Source: Terriglobus saanensis SP1PR4 (GTDB lineage Bacteria > Acidobacteriota > Terriglobia > Terriglobales > Acidobacteriaceae). Taken from it: 64,000 bases of DNA. Where the stretch lies: contig NC_014963.1 in NCBI RefSeq assembly GCF_000179915.2, forward strand, positions 1,178,001 through 1,242,000. Direction: 5' to 3'. The notes below the pieces were generated by a model, which was not told the DNA's origin, made no database searches, and saw only the letters and a list, made by a program, of their open reading frames with translations. The number at the start of each line of letters is the position of its first letter. Within the stretch, counting starts at the first letter, position 1. Positions 51,516-59,049 of this stretch are shown one piece after another. Position numbers and translations under genes: made by a program.

Positions 51516-53924
51516 TCAGTTGCTGTCGCTGGTGCGGTACGAGACGACCAGATCCATGCGCAGGGTGGTCGCGGTGGACGGATCGCCAGAGTTGTTGGAC
51601 GCAAATTGAGCGGTCCACTGGGTGAAGGGAGTTGGCATCTGGTAGACCTGCGAGTCGATGTCCCACTGGTTATAAACCTTGGCATCCGGGAGGTGATAGG
51701 CGTAGCCCTTGCCCAGACCTTTCGTGACGAAGTTGAACGCCTCAGGCGGGCCGAAGCCGTTCTGATAAGAGCCGGAGGTGGAGATGTTGCAGAGGACGTT
51801 GCCTTTTTGGTTAGGCGTGACGCCGTCGAGGAAGAAGTTCGCACTGGTAATCCAGATGGCGACATCCCCGTCGTTGGGAAGCACGCCCGCAAGTTGGTCG
51901 GTGCCCACGGGGATCGTCCATGTCAGGGTGGGGCCGTTGCCTGCGGTCCCAGGGCTTAAGAGAGCGGAGTCGCCGTGTGTGAGAGCCTGGCCGCTTTTGA
52001 CGATGGGAAATTTAAGGCTGATCTGAACATTGCTGGATGGGAGGGTGATCTTCTGAGATTGGGGATTGTCGCCGAGAAGCTGGCCGACCCATCCAACGAC
52101 GCTGGCGAAGATGCCCTTGAGCTGAGCGGCGTTCATGTCCATGTTGACGGCGTAGGGGGGCTTCTGGAAGTAGAGATAGAAGTATGAGTTGCGGTAGTAA
52201 GTCCAAGACACGAGCAGCGAACGCTTGATGGAGTTGGAGCGCAGAAGGAGGACGCCCTTGAGAGCGGCGAGCTTTTCCTGGTCGGACGCAGCCTTGGCCT
52301 CCAACTGCTCCCAGCGCTCGACGATCGTCGTGGCTGCGGCGATCTGCGCTTTGAGCACCACACCGCGCGCGAGCTGAGAGGCATAGGTGATCATCTTCAC
52401 GTTGACGGCTTTGCCATACTGGGCGAGGATCTCAAGGCTCGCGAGATACTCATCGGCGGGCTGCTGCACACCTTCGCCGTTGTCCCTCTTAAGCGTTGCG
52501 ATGCTGAGCTTGGCGCGCACCACGTAGTTGTCCCAGGCAAGACCGGGGTCGATGGTGACGGCGCTGAGGCTGTTCGGCAGAACCGGGATCGTTTTGACGC
52601 TCTTGAGAGCTTGCGCCCAGAGGACGGCGCCAGTCTGGAAGGAGGTCATGAGAGACTCCTGCATCTGCGTGAGGAGTTTGGCCTGTTCCAGCATGGAGGT
52701 GTCGAGACCGGGCTCCGAGGCGAGGGCGCTGGCGGCGTCGTAAAAGCCTTTGGATGCTTCGGCGAAGCCCTTGACCGAATCGGCCAGACCGTCGGCACTG
52801 GGTTCTGCAGCGGCAAGTTTACCGACGGAGACACCCAGAGAGACGATTGAAGTCGCAAGTTTGAAGCAGGCCGTGAGCCAGTCCTGAATGCGCTGCTGCT
52901 GGATCGAGTTGATCAGGAGGGCGAAGCGCGAGTGGGCTTCGATCTGCTGGAAGAAGTATTGATCGCCGAGTGTGCCGATGGCGGCGGCAAGGCCATCGAT
53001 GTTGTCCTGCACCTGCTTGAGCTCGATATTGAGAGGATCGAGTTCGGTATTGGAGACATCGACTAACGTAGCGCTTACATCCTTGACTGCCTGGCTGATG
53101 TTGGTGGAGATCGCAAGGGTATTGAGATTGTCCTCGTAGCTCTGGAGTGCGGCCACCAGCACCTCGGACTGGTTCTTGTAGAACGCGGAGGAGAGGACCG
53201 GTACGTAGTAGTAGCCAGGAGAAACGTTAAGCGTGACCATCAGAGCTGCGGCCTGACTGTAGAGATCTGCAAAGGCGCCGGGAAGGTCGGCAGCGTCAAC
53301 GGAGCGAACGCAGGCAATAATCCACTGCAGCATCTGGGACGCAGTCTGGCGGCTGAGATCGTCGGCGTCAGCGAGTAGCGAGGCCGCGGTGAAACCGGCC
53401 TGAAAGGCATTGAGCGCCCAGGGACGAGAGATCAGATCGGTGAGATCGGCCACAGCGGGAGTAACCCGTGTTTCGATCTTGCCCTCGGAGTTCAGCGTGT
53501 AATAGACGGCTTGTAGCGGTGTCTGCCCATAAGGGATGGCATAGGCGGGCGGCGGCGTTTTCGACACGGGAGTGAGTGCGAAAGTGCCGCCGGTGACGCT
53601 GCCGACGATGAACTCGAGGATGCGCGAGTCGCCAGTGGGGGTAACGATAGGAAGGGCTGAGCCCTGCAGCGCGGACACGTCGATGCAGCGGGCGAGAATG
53701 GTCACGCCGCGCGCGTCGAGCGTAGGTGCATCGATGACGAGCGTATCGACGAAGAGGGCAAGGCCAGAGGCGCCACCAATCGGAAAACCAGCCATGACCT
53801 CAGAGAGATTGACACGAAGGCCAGCATAGACCGTATCGAGGATATTTCCGGTGTCGGGATCTTTGGTTACAGTGAGCGTACTGTAGCCGCTGCATTTGTC
53901 GGACAAAAGTTTCCAATCGATCAT
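51516..53924 (-). CDS. Large unrecognised protein of the putative pore-forming operon
   Basis: 802 residues from the ATG at 53924; the longer frame to 54083 has no ribosome-binding site. Three parts can be seen. Residues 1-130 are beta-rich with a repeat-like strand (LFVDTLVIDAPTLDARGVTI). Residues about 160-620 are helical and include a hydrophobic stretch (CFKLATSIVSLGVSVGKLAA, about 353-372) flanked by long helices. The last 160 residues are beta-rich with many aromatic residues (YYRNSYFYLYFQKPPYAV, then WTIPVGTDQLAGVLP). No catalytic motif, no signal peptide. I do not recognise the family. Its central helix-hydrophobic-helix pattern could also insert in membranes, and the C-terminal part could bind a receptor; both are inference. 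Confidence 0.65.
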   Translation of the reverse strand: MIDWKLLSDKCSGYSTLTVTKDPDTGNILDTVYAGLRVNLSEVMAGFPIGGASGLALFVDTLVIDAPTLDARGVTILARCIDVSALQGSALPIVTPTGDSRILEFIVGSVTGGTFALTPVSKTPPPAYAIPYGQTPLQAVYYTLNSEGKIETRVTPAVADLTDLISRPWALNAFQAGFTAASLLADADDLSRQTASQMLQWIIACVRSVDAADLPGAFADLYSQAAALMVTLNVSPGYYYVPVLSSAFYKNQSEVLVAALQSYEDNLNTLAISTNISQAVKDVSATLVDVSNTELDPLNIELKQVQDNIDGLAAAIGTLGDQYFFQQIEAHSRFALLINSIQQQRIQDWLTACFKLATSIVSLGVSVGKLAAAEPSADGLADSVKGFAEASKGFYDAASALASEPGLDTSMLEQAKLLTQMQESLMTSFQTGAVLWAQALKSVKTIPVLPNSLSAVTIDPGLAWDNYVVRAKLSIATLKRDNGEGVQQPADEYLASLEILAQYGKAVNVKMITYASQLARGVVLKAQIAAATTIVERWEQLEAKAASDQEKLAALKGVLLLRSNSIKRSLLVSWTYYRNSYFYLYFQKPPYAVNMDMNAAQLKGIFASVVGWVGQLLGDNPQSQKITLPSSNVQISLKFPIVKSGQALTHGDSALLSPGTAGNGPTLTWTIPVGTDQLAGVLPNDGDVAIWITSANFFLDGVTPNQKGNVLCNISTSGSYQNGFGPPEAFNFVTKGLGKGYAYHLPDAKVYNQWDIDSQVYQMPTPFTQWTAQFASNNSGDPSTATTLRMDLVVSYRTSDSN

Positions 53925-53989
53925 CACGAAATTGCTCCGAAGTGGCGAAGTTGGCGAGAGGTGCGTGTGCGCCTCTCGCCGGGTTGCGG

Positions 53990-55228
53990 TTAGGCGATCT
54001 TCTGTCCGTAATTGGTGCTGAAGTTGTACGTGACAAGAGAGTTGGAGGTGTACTGCTGTGTGGTGGCCGAGATGGCCTGCCACTTGGACTGTGCATCGCC
54101 AATCTTGAGAGTCTGCATGACCCAGCTGTAGTCGGCGAGTTGGGCATCGGAGAAGTTGTTGGCGATGAAGGCCAGGTTCAATGCAGCGGTGTTGAACGTT
54201 CCCTCGACGGTCTCAAGGCTGGACTTGAAGGTTCCCAGGGCGGGAGCAACGAGACCGATTTTTCCGTTGAAGCCGCTGAGGTCGGTCACAAGGTTCGTCT
54301 TTTGCTGGATCTGCCCGCGCTCGGTAGCGATCTGGTCCATGAGGTCGTTGTAGGCCTTTTTCTCCAGGGCTGCGGCGACTCCGAGACCGACTCCAAGACC
54401 GACTGCAACCGGCCAAGCCAGACCGAAGCTCAGAATCATGATTCCGACCGAAGTGGTGACGGCCGCAATCGTGTAGTCGCGCCAAAGTTTGTACGCGTTG
54501 TCGGCGGCCGGTTGCAGGTTGTTGTTGATGTCGTCCGTCATTGTGCCAATCATCGTGTTGGCCTTCTGAAGAAGCGAGGATCCTGAGCCGACGTAGTTAA
54601 GAATCTGGGTATTGGCCGCGGTGATGTTGCCGTCGAAGGTGAGCAGCTTGGTCATGAGATTGGAAGTCTGCTGCTGCATCAGGGCCGCCGAGGACGCAAG
54701 GCCGCCGGGGCCGTCGAGAATGGCTCTGAGGTTAGCCGCACGTACGGCGGGCGTTCCCGCGTCCGGTCCGATGAGTGGGGCCAGATTCGCGAGAGTGTAG
54801 CTGAAGGTACTGGCGGTATTGGAGATCTGGTTGGCCAGCCAGACGATGTTGCCATAGATCTCGGCGGGTGGTGTCTGCGTGAGCAGATACTGCGGGTCCG
54901 AGATGATCTTGCTCTTGATGGTGACGGGGCTGCCAAAGACATCGGAGAGTTTACTGACGTCTTTCATCGCGCCGACGGCGCCATCGATAAGACCCTTGTC
55001 CGTGGCCGGGAAGTCACCATATTTCGCATTGAAGTCTCCCTGGGTGATGGGCATGGAGAGGGCGAGCTGGATGTAGTTCTGAAGATCGAGCCACTCCTGT
55101 GTGAAAAGGAGGAAGCGCGAGGGTGGAGGATTGGTGCCGGGAGGCGGCGGTGCTGTCGAGGTTAGGGTCAAATCGTTTGCGGGTACCAGCGAAGGTCCCG
55201 GAACACTGTTCGATTGAGCGGCTGACAT
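53990..55228 (-). CDS. Putative alpha-helical pore-forming protein (XaxA/ClyA-like architecture)
   Basis: 412 residues, with GGAGG 7-8 bases before the ATG at 55228. After a Pro-rich N-terminus (APPPPGTNPPPSR) comes a helical region starting EWLDLQNYIQLALSMPITQ, similar in pattern to the N-terminus of XaxA-type toxins. A long helical stretch leads to a hydrophobic hairpin at about 253-288 (TIAAVTTSVGIMILSFGLA, then WPVAVGLGVGLGVAAALE), followed by a charged coiled-coil (NDLMDQIATERGQIQQKT) and a C-terminal bundle. No signal peptide, as for XaxA/XaxB. The hairpin between coiled coils is the membrane-insertion device of ClyA/Hbl/Xax toxins. First gene of four in a tight operon. The family call rests on architecture. 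Confidence 0.58.
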   Translation of the reverse strand: MSAAQSNSVPGPSLVPANDLTLTSTAPPPPGTNPPPSRFLLFTQEWLDLQNYIQLALSMPITQGDFNAKYGDFPATDKGLIDGAVGAMKDVSKLSDVFGSPVTIKSKIISDPQYLLTQTPPAEIYGNIVWLANQISNTASTFSYTLANLAPLIGPDAGTPAVRAANLRAILDGPGGLASSAALMQQQTSNLMTKLLTFDGNITAANTQILNYVGSGSSLLQKANTMIGTMTDDINNNLQPAADNAYKLWRDYTIAAVTTSVGIMILSFGLAWPVAVGLGVGLGVAAALEKKAYNDLMDQIATERGQIQQKTNLVTDLSGFNGKIGLVAPALGTFKSSLETVEGTFNTAALNLAFIANNFSDAQLADYSWVMQTLKIGDAQSKWQAISATTQQYTSNSLVTYNFSTNYGQKIA

Positions 55229-55788
55229 GATTGAACCTCCGGCGCCTCAACATCCGCGTCTGACCTTGCGTGTTGACGAATCCGTCAGGAAAGAGGAGAC
55301 GAATTCATGGGACCATCGCAGGCCAGATCGATTGCAAGGTCACGAAATTTGGTTGGGCCATCACCTTTCTCTCCTTCAAAAGAAAGAGCGAGAGGTGTCT
55401 GGAGCGTGTCGATTGCGCGACACCATGAACACTAAGTGAAGTGTTAAGTAAGTTTTGAGGGGGCCCGGTTGGACGCTGTCTTCTTTCCGCATAAAAAAGC
55501 GGTGACAACAGTGACTCGGAGAGAACGTTACAAATTCGCGACTGAAGCGGCGTGCCATCTGCCCAGTCTTATCGTGCCGCCTGAGAAGCGACGGCACCGC
55601 TCCGCAAGAGTACTCTCAGTCCAGCAAAACGCGCATTATTTTTTTAGGGACACTGTAGAAACCGTTGATATTGCTTTAATCCTTGGCATTTCTCGGACCC
55701 AATATCCGTCTAAGGCAATCAATGCCTGCTTCAGCTAGTCTTAAGGCCGCTGTGAGAAGCTCTGAGAGAGCTTTTCCCTGGGACCCCT
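55229..55788. other. 560-base gap between divergent operons
   Basis: This gap must hold the promoters of the helical-protein operon (minus) and the two-component system (plus). A short frame at 55469-55738 starts with TTG, lacks a ribosome-binding site and looks non-coding. A hairpin AAGCTCT-GAG-AGAGCTT at 55757-55773, followed by TT, lies 16 bases before the response-regulator start and could be an attenuator or leader structure. No other gene, repeat or RNA is evident. Confidence 0.5.
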
Positions 55789-56472
55789 ATGCGCGTGCTT
55801 TTAGTTGAAGATGAAATCAGGCTCGCGGAAAATATCGTCGACGCCCTACGAGAGACTGGCCTTGCTGTAGACCACGCTGCGGATGGCAGGCTGGGGCAGG
55901 AGCTTGCCCTCCAAGCAAATTACGACGCCATTGTTCTCGACCTGATGCTGCCTGGTAAGAGCGGCCAGGAAGTCCTTCGCGGACTTCGCCATGCAAAGAT
56001 AAGCACACCGATTTTGATTCTGACGGCACAGGAAGGGAAGGAATCGGTCATTCAATTACTGAACTCCGGGGCGGACGACTATCTGAGTAAACCCTTCGAT
56101 CTAGGAGAGCTGCTTGCAAGAGTTAAGGCACTGATCCGAAGAGGAAAGGGCACCGCCGATCCGGTCTTGCGTTTCTCAGATGTTGAGGTCGACACCATCC
56201 AGCAGATGGTGACCCGGAAGGGAAATCGTCTGGAGCTGTCTCCGACGGAATATCGCATTCTCGAATATCTGGTGCATCGTCCGAGGGCGGTGGTCTCCAA
56301 ACGAGAGCTTCTGGAACATCTTTACGATTTCGATTGGGAGCATCATTCCAACGTGATCGAGGTTCACATCTCCAATCTACGGCGCAAGTTGAATGTTACG
56401 AACGGCGGCCCTGTGATCGAGACGTTGAGGCATCGCGGTTATCGCCTGCATGAAGAGTCGGATGTCCAATGA
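55789..56472 (+). CDS. OmpR-family response regulator
   Basis: 227 residues. Receiver domain: MRVLLVEDEIRLAENI with the acidic pocket, the phosphorylated Asp in AIVLDLMLPGKSG, ILILTAQEG and the switch Lys in DDYLSKPFDLGEL. The C-terminal winged helix (LELSPTEYRILEYLVHRPRA, SNVIEVHISNLRRKL, IETLRHRGYRLHEE) is of the OmpR/PhoB type closest to QseB/TctD. The stop overlaps the sensor kinase start (ATGA). Targets may include the nearby YncE or efflux genes, but no binding repeats were identified. Confidence 0.95.
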   Translation: MRVLLVEDEIRLAENIVDALRETGLAVDHAADGRLGQELALQANYDAIVLDLMLPGKSGQEVLRGLRHAKISTPILILTAQEGKESVIQLLNSGADDYLSKPFDLGELLARVKALIRRGKGTADPVLRFSDVEVDTIQQMVTRKGNRLELSPTEYRILEYLVHRPRAVVSKRELLEHLYDFDWEHHSNVIEVHISNLRRKLNVTNGGPVIETLRHRGYRLHEESDVQ

Positions 56473-57881
56473 AAAGACAACATTCTCTTGCGCGAAACAT
56501 CATCGGAATTGTTCTTCTTCTCGAAACTGTTTCTGCCGTCGCACTTCTTGCGGGAATTATTTTTCACGAACGGCATACCCAGTTATCTGCCTTTGATGCG
56601 ACCTTGCGTGGGCAGGCCCAGAGTATCGTCGGGGCCGTCCAGGACGCAGAAGATGAAGGCGACAAAATCGTCCTTGTTCCTGGCGACCTGCAACTCCCAA
56701 GACGCTCCGTTTATCGCGTTCAAGACGAACGGGGAGAGGTCATCGGGCACGCTGGGAATCTCGAAGGATTGAACGTCCCCACGCAGCCAATCTGGAAAGA
56801 CTCTGTTGACGGTGTCGAATATCGCTTCATGCAAATGCAGGGACTGCGCACCGTAGACCCAGGACGGCCCGACGGCGGAGTTCACCATACGGTGAACGTG
56901 GTGTTCGGGATGCCGGTGGGCCATGTCTGGCACGAAGTGCTTGAAGCCGTACGGTTTTACATCCTGCTCACCGTTCTTTTAATGGCGGTAACCACGGGGA
57001 TCATGATTTTGACGCTTCGCCGAGCGCTGCATCCTTTAGACGAACTTGCAATCGAAGCCTCGCGCATCGACTCCGGCCGATGGAGCTTTGAAGCACCGAA
57101 GAGCGCGCATGATCTGAAAGAGTTGCAGCCATTGGCGATTGGCCTGGAAGCCGCAGTCAATCGTCTGCAGCGCTCGTTCGAGCAACAGAGAAGATTCACA
57201 AGCGACGCTGCACACGAGCTTAAAACGGACGTTGCGATTGTGAAGTCTTCGTTGCAACTGCTCTCGATGAAGAAGCGCAGCACGGAGGAGTATGCGCGTG
57301 GCCTCGATCTTTGTCTCGACGATTTTCTCCGCCTGGAACGGACCGTGCAGGAGATGTTGACGCTCGCACGTGTAGAGCACGAAGACAATGTGACGTACGT
57401 AGTCCCCCAGCCCTGTTCGCTCTCAGAGGTAGTAAAAGATGCCATGCAGCATGCAAGTGCGCTGGCAGAGGTGCGTGGGATTCGCATGAAACTGACGGTC
57501 AGCGATTCGCCACTTGTGCGCCTGGATCCCAGAGACGCACTCCTCGTCTGCAGCAATGTTTTGCTCAACGCGCTGCAGCATTCCAATCCGGAATCCGAAA
57601 TCCTCTTGCATGTGGGGCAATCGCAAGGACAGGCGGAGCTGCTCTGTGAGGATGAAGGGGAAGGAATCAGCGAAGAGGACCTTCCCTACGTCTTCGAGCC
57701 CTTTTATCGTGGCGATGCTTCCCGTAGCCGCAAGAGCGGAGGCACGGGCCTTGGTCTTTCGATCTGCCGGGCGATCTGCAAACGTGGCGGAGGCATCATC
57801 CATCTAGAGAACCGCGAGGAGGGCGGCGCGATTGTCCGGGTCCTTCTTCCATTGGCTTCATACCCCACAACGACCGCGTGA
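56469..57881 (+). CDS. Sensor histidine kinase partner
   Basis: 470 residues. An N-terminal membrane helix (IIGIVLLLETVSAVALLAGI), a periplasmic sensor of about 130 residues, a second helix (FYILLTVLLMAVTTGIMI) and a HAMP-like linker are followed by the H-box RRFTSDAAHELKTDVAIVKS with the phospho-accepting His. The ATPase has SNVLLNALQHS (N box), EDEGEGISEEDLP, FEPFYRGD and GGTGLGLSICRA. The H-box reads HELKTDV rather than the usual HELRTPL, so the conserved Pro that bends the helix is absent. That change may affect phosphatase activity. Confidence 0.94.
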   Translation: MKRQHSLARNIIGIVLLLETVSAVALLAGIIFHERHTQLSAFDATLRGQAQSIVGAVQDAEDEGDKIVLVPGDLQLPRRSVYRVQDERGEVIGHAGNLEGLNVPTQPIWKDSVDGVEYRFMQMQGLRTVDPGRPDGGVHHTVNVVFGMPVGHVWHEVLEAVRFYILLTVLLMAVTTGIMILTLRRALHPLDELAIEASRIDSGRWSFEAPKSAHDLKELQPLAIGLEAAVNRLQRSFEQQRRFTSDAAHELKTDVAIVKSSLQLLSMKKRSTEEYARGLDLCLDDFLRLERTVQEMLTLARVEHEDNVTYVVPQPCSLSEVVKDAMQHASALAEVRGIRMKLTVSDSPLVRLDPRDALLVCSNVLLNALQHSNPESEILLHVGQSQGQAELLCEDEGEGISEEDLPYVFEPFYRGDASRSRKSGGTGLGLSICRAICKRGGGIIHLENREEGGAIVRVLLPLASYPTTTA

Positions 57882-57935
57882 TCTTCATCTCAGGTTAAGG
57901 CGGCTCCTGCACACTACGCATTAAGACGGATCCAC

Positions 57936-57947
57936 GAGACCGGTCTC
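57936..57947. promoter_or_regulatory. Perfect 12-bp palindrome before the YncE-like gene
   Basis: GAGACCGGTCTC lies 12 bases before the ATG at 57960, just ahead of the Shine-Dalgarno AGGAGA. Its location suits an operator or a translation-blocking structure, but a chance palindrome is also possible. Confidence 0.3.
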
Positions 57948-57959
57948 AGGAGACTTTGT

Positions 57960-58982
57960 ATGGGAAGACGTATCGCTCTTTTTTCACTCGCCATGTTTTC
58001 AGTTCTGGCAGCCGTTCAGGCCTCAGCGGCCCAGAACTATCACATAATAGATAAGTGGTTGATCGGCGGCCAGGGAAGCTGGGACTATCTGCTTGCCGAT
58101 TCCGAAGCTCACCTTCTTTATCTCACGCACGGTCCCAGAGTCGAAGTCGTGGATACGCTTACGGGTAAAGCTGTCGGTGCGATCACAGGCTTCAAAAGCA
58201 CACACGGGATTGCTCTCGACCCGGATGGAAAGACCGGCTACATCAGCGATGGCCAGGGAAACAGCGTTGCCGTCTTCGATCGCAAGAGCTTTGCCGTGAT
58301 CAAGACTGTGGCGGCAGGCACGAATCCGGATGGCATCGCGTATGAACCAACGACAAAGACTGTATGGGCCTTCAATGGACGCAGCAATGACGCGACGGTC
58401 ATCGATGCTGCTACAAAACAGGTAATTGCGACGATCAAGCTTCCTGGCAAGCCCGAGTTCCCCCAGGTGGATGGCAAAGGTCATGTCTTCGTCAACATCG
58501 AAGATAAGAACAGCATTGTGTTGCTCGATGCTGGCAGTAAAACGGCAACCGCCACGTGGCCGCTTGCCGGATGTGAGTCTCCCTCCGGAATGGCTATCGA
58601 TCGTGAGCATCACCGTCTATTTTCGGTCTGTGATGGAAAGAAGATGGCCGTTACCGATGCGCTCAGCGGAAAACAGATCGCTCTTGCACCGATCGGAGAC
58701 GGGCCGGATGCCGCGGGTTACGACAGCAAGAGGCAGCTTGCGTTTAGTTCCAATAGCGATGCAACATTGACCGTGATCGATGCGGCCCATGGTTATAAAG
58801 CTGTGGAGACGATTGCAACGCAGAAGGGTGCACGCACGATGAGCTACGACGAGAAGAGCGATCGGATTTATCTCGTGACTGCACAGACTGGTCCAAAACC
58901 TGCAGCGACGGTGGAGAATCCTCGTGCCCGGCCTGCTATTGTTCCTGGGACCTTTACGGTTCTCGTGGTGGGACGCAAGTAG
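57960..58982 (+). CDS. Exported YncE-like seven-bladed beta-propeller protein
   Basis: 340 residues with a signal peptide (RRIALFSLAMFSVLAAVQAS) and AGGAGA 6 bases before the ATG. Repeating YVTN-type blades are visible: RVEVVDTLTGKAVGAITGF, VAVFDRKSFAVIKTVAAGTN, TVIDAATKQVIATIKLPG, IVLLDAGSKTATATWPLAG and LTVIDAAHGYKAVETIATQ. The last blade closes with the C-terminal FTVLVVGRK strand. Such proteins are periplasmic scaffolds or sensors and usually lack enzymatic activity. It follows the kinase gene by 78 bases and may belong to the same regulon. Confidence 0.87.
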   Translation: MGRRIALFSLAMFSVLAAVQASAAQNYHIIDKWLIGGQGSWDYLLADSEAHLLYLTHGPRVEVVDTLTGKAVGAITGFKSTHGIALDPDGKTGYISDGQGNSVAVFDRKSFAVIKTVAAGTNPDGIAYEPTTKTVWAFNGRSNDATVIDAATKQVIATIKLPGKPEFPQVDGKGHVFVNIEDKNSIVLLDAGSKTATATWPLAGCESPSGMAIDREHHRLFSVCDGKKMAVTDALSGKQIALAPIGDGPDAAGYDSKRQLAFSSNSDATLTVIDAAHGYKAVETIATQKGARTMSYDEKSDRIYLVTAQTGPKPAATVENPRARPAIVPGTFTVLVVGRK

Positions 58983-59007
58983 TTCGGAGATGCATCGCAG
59001 ATTGGAA

Positions 59008-59049
59008 GCACGCATAGAGGGAGAGCGCAAGCTCTCCCTCTATGCGTGT
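59008..59049. terminator. Very stable hairpin shared by convergent genes, overlapping the RND stop codon
   Basis: CGCATAGAGGGAGAGC (59011-59026), GCAA loop, and its exact complement (59031-59046) form a 16-bp perfect stem, extended by two to three pairs. On the minus strand it contains the end of the RND gene including its TAG (59042-59040), so ribosomes finishing that gene must open it. No T run on either exit. Confidence 0.7.

Noticed and set aside
55469-55738. An 89-codon open frame before the response regulator
   Set aside because: TTG start, no ribosome-binding site and no recognisable sequence; treated as non-coding.
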